In this document: piece after piece, positions 37,495 through 45,513 of the stretch
How the letters are laid out: each line of letters opens with the position of its first letter
How positions within the stretch are numbered: position 1 is the first letter of the stretch
Assembly: GCA_964627455.1 (NCBI GenBank)
Contig: CAZVKC010000004.1
Location: 97,904-161,903, forward strand
Length of the DNA: 64,000 nucleotides
Source of the DNA: F-183 sp964627455
GTDB lineage: Bacteria; Acidobacteriota; Terriglobia; Bryobacterales; Bryobacteraceae
Direction of reading: 5' to 3'
The notes under the pieces: model-generated
Told to the model about the DNA's origin: nothing
Database searches by the model: none
Seen by the model: only the letters and a program-made list of their open reading frames with translations
Translations under genes and position numbers: made by a program

Positions 37495-39005
37495 ATCGCA
37501 AGGTCTATGTGCCGGGCGACGCAGCGGCGGCTTCCGTTGGCGCCGGCGCCGTGGCCCACGCGATTCAGGAGCGACTGCCGTACGACGTCACGCTCGTTCG
37601 CAACGGCTCTCGCGGACTCTTCTGGCTCGAGCCATTGATCGAGGTCGAGTCCGCCGATGGCCGGCGCGTGGCCTATGGCCCCGTAACCGCCGCCGATGTC
37701 GAATCGCTCTTTGCAGCCGGATTCCTCAACGGCCGGAAGGATCACCCTCTTTGCCTCGGCCCCACGGACGAAATTCCCTACCTGCGGCGCCAAACCCGCA
37801 TTACCTTTGCCCGCTGCGGCGTGATCGATCCACTATCACTCGACGACTACCGCGCCCACGGCGGATTTCGTGGACTCGAACGTGCGCTGCAACTCGGTCC
37901 GCAGAAGATCATCGACGAAGTCACCGCATCGGGCTTGCGCGGTCGCGGCGGCGCGGGTTTCCCAACCGGGATCAAATGGCGAACCGTCGCATCGGAAACG
38001 CCGCACGACGGACAGAAGTACATCGTCTGCAACGCCGACGAGGGCGACAGCGGAACCTATGCCGACCGCATGCTCATGGAAGGCGATCCCTTCTCGCTCA
38101 TCGAGGGCATGACGATCGCCGGTCTCGCCGTCGGTGCAACTCGAGGCTACATCTACCTTCGCTCCGAGTATCCGCATGCGCACCGCGTGCTGCGCCGGGC
38201 AATTGACGAAGCCTACAAGCAAGGCTGCCTGGGACAGGGATTCGATCTCGAAGTCCGCCTCGGCGCAGGATCCTATATCTGCGGCGAAGAGACGGCGCTG
38301 CTCGAAAGCCTCGAAGGCAAGCGCGGCCAGATCCGCCCGAAACCGCCGTTGCCCGCGATCGCCGGACTCTTCGGCAAGCCGACCGTCGTGAACAACGTGC
38401 TCACGCTCGCGACTGTTCCCGCGATCCTCGCGCAAGGGGCGCAACACCATCACGACCTCGGCACAGGCCGTTCGCGCGGCACTCTCACCGTTCAACTCGC
38501 GGGCAACGTTCGACACGCAGGCTTAGTCGAAGTCCCCTTTGGACTCACCCTCCGCGAAGCCATCTACGACTTCGGCGGCGGAACCGCATCCGGCCGCCCG
38601 TTGCGCGCCGTGCAAGTCGGCGGACCACTCGGCGCTTACTTCCCCTCAACCCTGCTCGATACGCCGCTCGACTACGAATCGTTTGCCGCACGCAACGGCT
38701 TGCTCGGCCACGGCGGCATCGTGGTGTTCGACGACACCGTCGACCTTGCGCGCCAGGCTCGCTTTGCGATGGAGTTCTGCGCCCATGAAAGTTGCGGCAA
38801 ATGCACGCCCTGCCGCGTCGGCACAACCCGCGGCGTCGAAGTGATCGACCGCATCATCGCGGCGGATTCTGCGCAACGGCCGCAACAAGTGCAACTACTC
38901 GAGGACTTGTGCGAAGTCCTGCGCGACGGCTCGCTCTGCGCTCTCGGCGGACTCACGCCGCTCCCCGTTCTCAGCGCTCTGCATCACTTCCCGGAGGATT
39001 TTTGA
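37491..39005 (+). CDS. fdsB: NAD-dependent formate dehydrogenase beta subunit (NuoF-like)
   Basis: A 504-residue diaphorase subunit binding FMN, NAD and one [4Fe-4S] cluster. An N-terminal thioredoxin-like part of about 120 residues precedes the NuoF core with GLRGRGGAGFPTG, CNADEGDSGTYADR and ICGEETALLESLEG. The cluster ligands are in ESCGKCTPCRVG plus a later Cys in SLCALGG. It transfers electrons from formate oxidation to NAD. It overlaps fdsG by four bases and ends two bases before the fdsA start. Confidence 0.93.
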   Translation: MNRKVYVPGDAAAASVGAGAVAHAIQERLPYDVTLVRNGSRGLFWLEPLIEVESADGRRVAYGPVTAADVESLFAAGFLNGRKDHPLCLGPTDEIPYLRRQTRITFARCGVIDPLSLDDYRAHGGFRGLERALQLGPQKIIDEVTASGLRGRGGAGFPTGIKWRTVASETPHDGQKYIVCNADEGDSGTYADRMLMEGDPFSLIEGMTIAGLAVGATRGYIYLRSEYPHAHRVLRRAIDEAYKQGCLGQGFDLEVRLGAGSYICGEETALLESLEGKRGQIRPKPPLPAIAGLFGKPTVVNNVLTLATVPAILAQGAQHHHDLGTGRSRGTLTVQLAGNVRHAGLVEVPFGLTLREAIYDFGGGTASGRPLRAVQVGGPLGAYFPSTLLDTPLDYESFAARNGLLGHGGIVVFDDTVDLARQARFAMEFCAHESCGKCTPCRVGTTRGVEVIDRIIAADSAQRPQQVQLLEDLCEVLRDGSLCALGGLTPLPVLSALHHFPEDF

Positions 39006-39007
39006 GA

Positions 39008-41776
39008 ATGGTCACTCTCGAGATTGACGGCCAACTCGTGACGGCCCCCTGCGGGACCTCCATTCTGCAAGCCGCGGCCGCAGCGGGCATCAACATCCCC
39101 AAGCTCTGCGCGACAGACAAGCTGAAGCCATTTGGATCCTGCCGTCTCTGCCTCGTCGAAATCGAAGGACGCAAAGGCACGCCCTCTTCCTGCACCACGC
39201 CCGTCGAAGAAGGCCTCAAGGTCCACACGCAATCGCCGCGACTCGCGCGTCTGCGCCGTGGCGTGATGGAACTCTACATTTCCGATCACCCGCTCGACTG
39301 CCTCACCTGCGCCGCTAACGGCGATTGCGAATTGCAGGATATGGCCGGCGTCGTCGGCCTGCGCGAAGTTCGCTACGGATACAACGGCGCGAATCATCTG
39401 CAAGCCGCGAAAGACGAATCGAATCCGTACTTCACCTTCGACCCGTCGAAGTGCATCGTCTGCTCGCGCTGCGTGCGCGCCTGCGAAGAGATCCAGGGGA
39501 CCTTCGCCCTCACCATCAGCGGCCGCGGTTTCGCCTCCGCCGTATCTGCCGCAGGCAAGAGCTTCCTCGATTCCGAATGCGTTTCCTGCGGCGCCTGCGT
39601 GCAGGCGTGTCCCACTGCGACGCTCATCGAAAAGACGGTCATCGAAAAAGGCCAGGCGGAGCACAGCGTCGTCACCACTTGCGCCTACTGCGGAGTGGGA
39701 TGCTCGTTCGAAGCAGAGATGCAGGGCAATGAAGTCGTCCGCATGACGCCGCACGACAACGGCCAGGCGAACCACGGCCATTCCTGCGTGAAAGGCCGTT
39801 TTGCGTGGGGCTACACGACGCACAAGGATCGCATCCTGAAGCCGATGATCCGCGCCAGGATCACCGATCCCTGGCGCGAGGTCACGTGGGACGAAGCGAT
39901 CGGCCACGCCGCGAGCGAGTTTCGCCGCATCCAGGCGAAGCACGGTCGCGACGCCATCGGAGGCATCACCTCGTCGCGCTGCACCAACGAAGAAACCTAT
40001 CTCGTCCAGAAGATGATCCGCGCGGCGTTCGGCAACAACAACGTCGATACATGCGCGCGCGTCTGCCACTCTCCGACTGGCTATGGATTGAAGACAACGT
40101 TCGGCACATCGGCCGGCACGCAGGATTTCGACTCCGTGCTGGATGCCGACGTCATCATGGTGATCGGCGCGAATCCGACGGATGCGCATCCGGTGTTCGC
40201 ATCGCAGATGAAACGCCGCTTGCGTGAAGGCGCGAAGCTCATCGTCATCGATCCACGCCGCATCGATCTCGTGCGCTCACCGCACATCCACGCGGACTTC
40301 CACTTGGCGTTGCTGCCCGGCACGAATGTCGCGATGATCAACGCGATCGCACACGTCGTCGTCACCGAAGGCCTGGTTGCAGAAGAGTACATCCGCGAGC
40401 GTTGCGAACCCGATGCCTTCGAGCGCTGGCGCGCGTTCATCGCGGAAGATCGCAACTCGCCGGAGGCTGTCGAGAAGATCACCGGCGTGCCGTCCGCAGA
40501 CATCCGTGCCGCCGCGCGCCTGTATGCGACCGGAGGCCGCGCCGCCATCTACTACGGACTCGGCGTCACCGAGCACAGTCAGGGATCCACCATGGTGATG
40601 GGCATGGCGAACCTCGCCATGGCAACCGGCAACATCGGACGCCGCGGCGCCGGACTCAATCCATTGCGCGGCCAGAACAACGTGCAGGGCTCCTGCGACA
40701 TGGGCTCATTCCCGCACGAGTTCCCCGGCTATCGCCATGTCTCCGACGCCGCCGTTCGCGGTTCATTCGAGAATGCATGGGGAGTCGTGCTGAAATCCGA
40801 ACCGGGCCTGCGGATCCCCAACATGCTCGACGCCGCAGTCGACGGCAGTTTCAAAGGCATCTATATCCAGGGCGAGGACATCGCCCAGTCAGATCCCAAC
40901 ACGAAGCACGTCACCGCGGCACTAGCCGCAATGGAATGCGTCGTCATTCAGGACCTCTTTCTCAACGAGACCGCTAGCTACGCGCACGTCTTCCTGCCTG
41001 GCTCTTCGTTCCTCGAAAAAGACGGCACGTTCACCAACGCGGAACGCCGCATCAGCCGGGTGCGTCGCGTGATGCCGCCGAAGTCCGGCATGGCCGATTG
41101 GGAGATCACACTCGCGTTGTCGAACGCACTCGGTTACCCGATGCACTACGATCATCCGTCGCAGATCATGGACGAGATCGCGCGCCTCACGCCGACGTTT
41201 GCCGGCGTGACTTACGAAAAGCTCGAAGCCCTTGGCAGCATCCAGTGGCCTTGCAACGCCGCCGCGCCAACTGGCACGCCGATCATGCACGTTAACGGCT
41301 TCGTTCGCGGCAAGGGACTCTTCGTAATCACCGAGTTCGTGCCGACGGAAGAGCGAACCTCACCGCGCTTCCCGCTGCTACTGACGACGGGCCGCATCCT
41401 GTCTCAATACAACGTCGGGGCGCAGACTCGCCGCACGTCGAACAACATCTGGCATGACGAGGACGTGCTCGAGATCCATCCGTTCGACGCAGAGCATCGC
41501 GGCATCCGCGACGGCGATCTCGTCTCGCTCGCAAGCCGCTCCGGAGAGATCGCGCTGCACGCGCAGATCTCCGAACGCATGCAGCCCGGCGTGGTCTACA
41601 CCACCTTCCATCACCCGCTGACCGGAGCCAACGTGGTGACAACCGAGTTATCGGATTGGGCAACCAACTGTCCCGAATACAAAGTCACCGCCGTCGAAGT
41701 GCGTCCCGTGGAGCGACTCTCGACCTGGCAGCAGGAATACGCGGCATCCCGCCGCGAGACCACGCAGCTGTTATGA
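39008..41776 (+). CDS. fdsA: NAD-dependent formate dehydrogenase alpha subunit (Mo/W-bis-MGD)
   Basis: A 922-residue catalytic subunit. The N-terminal [2Fe-2S] ferredoxin domain has CGTS, LCATDKLKPFGSCRLCLVE. A NuoG-like His-Cys cluster follows (HPLDCLTCAANGDC), then two [4Fe-4S] sets (CIVCSRCVRAC, CVSCGACVQAC) and the [4Fe-4S] of the molybdopterin domain (CAYCGVGC). The metal ligand is Cys353 in CARVCHSP, not selenocysteine. The C-terminal molybdopterin dinucleotide-binding domain contains LTTGRILSQYNVGAQTRR. GGAGG precedes ATG 39008. It oxidises formate to CO2, or possibly the reverse. The last bases overlap fdsD (ATGA). Confidence 0.95.
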   Translation: MVTLEIDGQLVTAPCGTSILQAAAAAGINIPKLCATDKLKPFGSCRLCLVEIEGRKGTPSSCTTPVEEGLKVHTQSPRLARLRRGVMELYISDHPLDCLTCAANGDCELQDMAGVVGLREVRYGYNGANHLQAAKDESNPYFTFDPSKCIVCSRCVRACEEIQGTFALTISGRGFASAVSAAGKSFLDSECVSCGACVQACPTATLIEKTVIEKGQAEHSVVTTCAYCGVGCSFEAEMQGNEVVRMTPHDNGQANHGHSCVKGRFAWGYTTHKDRILKPMIRARITDPWREVTWDEAIGHAASEFRRIQAKHGRDAIGGITSSRCTNEETYLVQKMIRAAFGNNNVDTCARVCHSPTGYGLKTTFGTSAGTQDFDSVLDADVIMVIGANPTDAHPVFASQMKRRLREGAKLIVIDPRRIDLVRSPHIHADFHLALLPGTNVAMINAIAHVVVTEGLVAEEYIRERCEPDAFERWRAFIAEDRNSPEAVEKITGVPSADIRAAARLYATGGRAAIYYGLGVTEHSQGSTMVMGMANLAMATGNIGRRGAGLNPLRGQNNVQGSCDMGSFPHEFPGYRHVSDAAVRGSFENAWGVVLKSEPGLRIPNMLDAAVDGSFKGIYIQGEDIAQSDPNTKHVTAALAAMECVVIQDLFLNETASYAHVFLPGSSFLEKDGTFTNAERRISRVRRVMPPKSGMADWEITLALSNALGYPMHYDHPSQIMDEIARLTPTFAGVTYEKLEALGSIQWPCNAAAPTGTPIMHVNGFVRGKGLFVITEFVPTEERTSPRFPLLLTTGRILSQYNVGAQTRRTSNNIWHDEDVLEIHPFDAEHRGIRDGDLVSLASRSGEIALHAQISERMQPGVVYTTFHHPLTGANVVTTELSDWATNCPEYKVTAVEVRPVERLSTWQQEYAASRRETTQLL

Positions 41777-42258
41777 CGCCCGATCGCATGGTCCAAATGG
41801 CGAATCAGATCGCCACCTTCTTCGCGAGCTACCCACGCGACGAGGCCATCGCCGGAGTTGCCGACCATTTCCTGAAGTTCTGGGAACCCCGAATGCGCGA
41901 TCATATCATCCAGTACGTCGATCAACACGCCGCCGCCGGCCCCGACGAAATCGCAGCCGAAGCGGTTCCGCCGCCTCAACTCCCGCGCCGCGGTGTAGGC
42001 GTCATCTGTGCGGGCTTCAGTCCCGCCTCCCAGCAGGATGTTGTCAGCCCAAGCGCGTCCATCTTCAGAGAGCGGTCCACCGGTTTCCAGCAAAGCCTCT
42101 TCCAGCAAGCTCTTCCATTCAGCCGCATCCAACAGCGCAATGTCGACAGCGTGTCTCACAAACGCTGAAGTGCTTGCAGCGGCTCCGGATGCAACAGCCT
42201 TCTGGATCGCATCGAACTGCTCGACTGTCAAAGTGGCGGTGATTCGCATCGTCGCCAT
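41611..42258 (-). CDS. Orphan ParD/CopG-like antitoxin ORF, fused by readthrough
   Basis: From ATG 42258 the product starts MATMRITATLTVEQFDAIQ and continues ASTSAFVRHAVDIALLDAAEW and GGPLSEDGRAWADNIL, a ribbon-helix-helix type antitoxin pattern of about 80 residues. The frame then lacks a stop and runs antisense through fdsD to 41611 (215 residues in all); only the part above about 42020 looks genuine. No toxin gene follows. It starts five bases after the amidohydrolase stop, so expression from that transcript is likely. Probably a remnant of a toxin-antitoxin locus. Confidence 0.5.
   Translation of the reverse strand: MATMRITATLTVEQFDAIQKAVASGAAASTSAFVRHAVDIALLDAAEWKSLLEEALLETGGPLSEDGRAWADNILLGGGTEARTDDAYTAARELRRRNRFGCDFVGAGGGVLIDVLDDMIAHSGFPELQEMVGNSGDGLVAWVAREEGGDLIRHLDHAIGRHNSCVVSRRDAAYSCCQVESRSTGRTSTAVTLYSGQLVAQSDNSVVTTLAPVSG
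41773..42168 (+). CDS. fdsD: Formate dehydrogenase delta subunit, with an abnormal C-terminal extension
   Basis: The first 65 or so residues match FdsD (PF11390): MANQIATFFASYPRDEA, GVADHFLKFWEPRMRDHI. FdsD is a small protein needed for a functional complex. The start overlaps the fdsA stop (ATGA). The family usually ends near residue 75, but here the frame runs on to 131 residues; the extra part is antisense to an antitoxin-like ORF and looks non-native. The natural stop was probably lost when that ORF was placed next to it, or the tail is tolerated. Confidence 0.8.
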   Translation: MTPDRMVQMANQIATFFASYPRDEAIAGVADHFLKFWEPRMRDHIIQYVDQHAAAGPDEIAAEAVPPPQLPRRGVGVICAGFSPASQQDVVSPSASIFRERSTGFQQSLFQQALPFSRIQQRNVDSVSHKR

Positions 42259-42263
42259 TGCGA

Positions 42264-43139
42264 TCAAGGCTTCCGGCTATTCAGGATCTTGAGCAGCGTT
42301 CCGCCGAAGATGTTGGCTTGCGCCTCTTTGGAAACTCCACAGGCGTTCAGCATCTTCTCGTATCGCTCGATCTCGCGGTCGAACTCCTCCAATTCGCCGC
42401 CGAACACGTCGGATCCAAACACGATCTTCTCGAACGCGCTGGGACCTCCCTTCGGCGTATGCGGACTCGCCACACTCGACCACCAGAAGATCGACTTGAA
42501 GAACGTCGGATCCTCCTGCTTCTTGATCAACGTCGATCCGGACAGATCGAAGAACAGGTTCGGATTCCAGCGCGCGATCTCTCCAGCCCAGGAATAATCG
42601 GGGTTCCCAAGATGCGCGCCGATGATGATTGTCTTCGGATACCGGCGCGCAATGTTGTCGAGCAGCGTCACGCGCAGGCGGTCGACGCTCACATCCTCGG
42701 CGACCTCCGGCAGCACGCGATTCACGATGCCTGTGTGGAACAGCAGCATCATGCCGTACTTTGAGGCGCGGTCGTAGATCGGCGTATACGCCGGATCATC
42801 GAACGGCCGGCGCGTGCGCGAGATCTCACCGAGACCAATGAATCCGGCATTGTGGAACGCGTCGATCTGCTGCAGCACCTTCGGATCATCGAGTGAGATG
42901 TCGCCGAAGCCGATCAGACGTCCCGGATGCTCGGCCATGTAGCTCTTCACCTGCTGCAGGTGGTCCGGCTTCGTCAACAGGAACGCGATGCCGTCGACCT
43001 TCTCCAGCCGCGCCATCAACTGGTTCAGGAACTCGATCTTGCCGTTGTGATGCACGTGCGCATCGACGAGCTTCGCCGTCCGCTGTTGCGCGCTCAGGCT
43101 CAAAGCAAACACTGCAAACCATGCCGCCAGAAACTTCAT
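42264..43139 (-). CDS. Secreted amidohydrolase family protein
   Basis: A 291-residue TIM-barrel amidohydrolase-2 (PF04909) type protein with a signal peptide (MKFLAAWFAVFALSLSA). Metal-site segments are VDAHVHHNG near the N-terminus, LLFHTGIV, IIIGAHLGNPDYSW, and the late Asp in IVFGSDVFGG. Such enzymes decarboxylate or hydrolyse small cyclic or aromatic carboxylates. ATG 43139 was chosen because it puts the signal peptide at the N-terminus. It is divergent from the MFS gene with about 14 to 44 bases between starts. Confidence 0.82.
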   Translation of the reverse strand: MKFLAAWFAVFALSLSAQQRTAKLVDAHVHHNGKIEFLNQLMARLEKVDGIAFLLTKPDHLQQVKSYMAEHPGRLIGFGDISLDDPKVLQQIDAFHNAGFIGLGEISRTRRPFDDPAYTPIYDRASKYGMMLLFHTGIVNRVLPEVAEDVSVDRLRVTLLDNIARRYPKTIIIGAHLGNPDYSWAGEIARWNPNLFFDLSGSTLIKKQEDPTFFKSIFWWSSVASPHTPKGGPSAFEKIVFGSDVFGGELEEFDREIERYEKMLNACGVSKEAQANIFGGTLLKILNSRKP

Positions 43140-43153
43140 AGATCTCCGATTGT

Positions 43154-44473
43154 ATGCCAGCGCCAACGTGTCATCATCGTTTGGTGAGTCCCGCTGCTGC
43201 GAAACCGATCGCGAACCTCCGCTGGTACATCGGCGGACTGCTCTTTCTCTCGACCGTCATCAACTACATTGACCGGCAGACGCTGAGCGTCCTCGGGCCG
43301 TACATCAAACAGGAGTTCCACTGGAACAACTCGACGTTCGCGCTGCTCATTATCGGCTTTCGCATCGCATACTCGTTCGGCCAGACTGCATCGGGCCACT
43401 ATCTCGATCGCGTCGGCATCCGTCGTGGACTCTCGCTCACCGTGGCGTTCTACTCGATCGTCGCGATCTGCACCTCGTTCGCTACGGGACTGCGCAGCCT
43501 GCTCGCGTTCCGTGTACTGCTCGGCGCGGGCGAATCCGCCAACTGGCCCGCGGCAACGAAGGCCGTCGCCGAATGGTTCCCTCGTAAAGAGAGCGGCTGG
43601 GCCGTTGCGATCTTCGACAGCGGATCCGCCATCGGAGGCGCGGTCGCACCGGTGCTCGTGTATGAGGTCTACCGGCTCACCGGCGATTGGCGGCCCGCTT
43701 TCATCGCCACCGGACTGCTCGGCTTCCTCTGGCTGCCGCTCTTTCGCTGGCTCTACTACAAGCCCGAAGAACACCCGCGGTTGTCGCAAGCGGAGCGCGA
43801 GTACATCCTGAGCGAACGCGCCGATGCCTCGACCGAGCCGGGCGAACGACTGTCGCATCGGACGCTGCTGCGCCTTCGTCAAACGTGGGGCATCATCATC
43901 GGCAAGTCCTTCACCGATCCCGTCTGGTTCTTCATCACGGACTGGTTCGCGATCTATCTCGTGTCGCGAGGCTTCCGTCCGGAGGAAAGCCTGATGGCCT
44001 TCTGGGCGCCGTTCCTTGCTGCGGACATCGGCAACTTCGTCGGCGGCGGCTTGTCGAGCTGGCTGATCGGACGCGGCTGGTCCGTGGGCAAAGCCCGCCG
44101 CTTCGTCGCGCTCATCTCCGGACTCGGTATGACCACGCTCGCCGCGACCGTCGTCTTTCAGTCCTTCTATGGAATGATCCTGTGTTTCGCCGTTGCCACC
44201 TTGTCTTATGCGAGCTTTTCGACCATCGTGTTGAACCTGCCCGCGGACCTGTATCGAACGGGAAGCGTCGCATCGGTGAGCGGCATGAGCGGAACCGGCG
44301 CGGGAGTCGGCACGATCCTCGCGACCTATCTGACGGGCGTCGTCGCCGATCGCGTGTCGTTCGAGCCGATTCTCATTGCCGCGAGCCTGGTTCCGCTTGT
44401 CGCCACTGCGGCGGTTGTCGGACTGGTCCGCAATGGCAAAGCAACAGAAGAGGGATTGATCAATCCCATCTGA
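43154..44473 (+). CDS. MFS transporter, hexuronate/anion:cation symporter type
   Basis: A 12-helix major facilitator of up to 439 residues. Typical features are INYIDRQTLSVLGPYI in helix 1, the loop GHYLDRVGIRRG, and GAGESANWPAATKAVAEWFP, which characterises the anion:cation symporter family (ExuT/GudP-like). Likely substrates are hexuronates, glucarate or related organic anions. The N-terminus is uncertain: ATG 43154 or GTG 43184, the latter removing an atypical His-rich lead. It converges with the methyltransferase gene (one-base gap). Confidence 0.88.
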   Translation: MPAPTCHHRLVSPAAAKPIANLRWYIGGLLFLSTVINYIDRQTLSVLGPYIKQEFHWNNSTFALLIIGFRIAYSFGQTASGHYLDRVGIRRGLSLTVAFYSIVAICTSFATGLRSLLAFRVLLGAGESANWPAATKAVAEWFPRKESGWAVAIFDSGSAIGGAVAPVLVYEVYRLTGDWRPAFIATGLLGFLWLPLFRWLYYKPEEHPRLSQAEREYILSERADASTEPGERLSHRTLLRLRQTWGIIIGKSFTDPVWFFITDWFAIYLVSRGFRPEESLMAFWAPFLAADIGNFVGGGLSSWLIGRGWSVGKARRFVALISGLGMTTLAATVVFQSFYGMILCFAVATLSYASFSTIVLNLPADLYRTGSVASVSGMSGTGAGVGTILATYLTGVVADRVSFEPILIAASLVPLVATAAVVGLVRNGKATEEGLINPI

Positions 44474-44474
44474 G

Positions 44475-45485
44475 TTACTTGATGCCTACGACCATCGAGT
44501 CCGGACCGACCAGATGTTCGACCCGGGTCTCGCGGAAGCCGGCTTCTTTCATCCAGCCGGCACAGTCGGCGCCGGTGTAGTCGAAGCCGCCGGGGGTTTC
44601 GATGAGCATGTTCAGGCTCATCAGGAGTCCGAAGGCGTTCTTCGAACGGTCGTCGTCGATCAACGCTTCGTAGACGACGAAGGATCCACCTTCGGGCAGA
44701 GCCTCGTACGCTTTGCGGACCAGCATCTTCTTCACGTCCAGATCCCAGTCATGGAGGATGTGGCCCATCATGACGACGTCGGCCTTCGGCAGCGGATGAT
44801 CGAAGAAACTGCCGGGTGCGAATTTGACGCGAGCCGACAAGCCGTGCGCTTCGACGTAGTCTTCAAAGACCGGCGCGACTTCCGGAAGATCGAAGCCGAT
44901 GCCTTCGATATGGGGATTGGCGAGCGCAACCTGCGTAATCAGGTCGCCCTGCGCCGTGCCGACATCGACGGCCGTTCGGTAGTTCTTCCAGGGAATCTTG
45001 TGGGCGATGGTGATGTTGGATCCACGGCTGATGCCGGACATCGCCTGCAGGAACTCCTTCAAACGTGCGGGATCTGCGTACATGGCTTCAAACGGGTTAG
45101 GTCCGCCGTCCTTCGCCTCGTTCTGCGGACGGCCCGTTCGCAACGCTTCGGTGAGATGGCCCCAGAACGGATAGAGGCGGTGGTTCGCCATCTCGAGCAT
45201 GCCGCCGAGATAAGAAGGCTTGCGCTTGTCGAGGAAGAGATCCGTCGACGGCGTGTTGCAGTACTTGCCGTCGCGGCGTTCGAGGAAGCCGAGCGCGACG
45301 AGGGCATCGAGAAAGTCGTGTGCGGCGCGAGGATGGAGTCCAAGACGGCCGCGTAGTGTTTCGAGATCTTCGGGATGCCTGGCGAGTTCTGTGAACAGCT
45401 CCATCTCGACGGCGGAGAGCAGAGTCTTGGAGGCCCAGAATCCCAGGCCAATTTGCAGAATATGATCAGGTTTCGGGTCGTTCAT
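44475..45485 (-). CDS. SAM-dependent O-methyltransferase (dimerisation-domain type)
   Basis: A 336-residue methyltransferase of the hydroxyindole/caffeate O-methyltransferase type. It has an N-terminal winged-helix dimerisation domain (LSAVEMELFTELARHPEDLE, LVALGFLERRDGKY) and a C-terminal SAM domain with TAVDVGTAQGDL, GIGFDLPEV and the catalytic-His region GHILHDWD. Such enzymes methylate hydroxyls on aromatic small molecules. It is the last of a five-gene minus-strand operon, 28 bases after tryptophanase, so an indole-derived or phenolic substrate is a reasonable guess. Confidence 0.85.
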   Translation of the reverse strand: MNDPKPDHILQIGLGFWASKTLLSAVEMELFTELARHPEDLETLRGRLGLHPRAAHDFLDALVALGFLERRDGKYCNTPSTDLFLDKRKPSYLGGMLEMANHRLYPFWGHLTEALRTGRPQNEAKDGGPNPFEAMYADPARLKEFLQAMSGISRGSNITIAHKIPWKNYRTAVDVGTAQGDLITQVALANPHIEGIGFDLPEVAPVFEDYVEAHGLSARVKFAPGSFFDHPLPKADVVMMGHILHDWDLDVKKMLVRKAYEALPEGGSFVVYEALIDDDRSKNAFGLLMSLNMLIETPGGFDYTGADCAGWMKEAGFRETRVEHLVGPDSMVVGIK

Positions 45486-45513
45486 GTGGGCGGTTTGTCG
45501 ATCATAGCATCTG

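Noticed and set aside
40061..40070. Selenocysteine at the formate dehydrogenase active site
   Set aside because: The codon is TGC (Cys353); no in-frame TGA or SECIS-like need.
44470..44480. Replication origin at the skew switch
   Set aside because: The convergent genes leave only one base between them and no DnaA boxes or origin-linked genes are visible.
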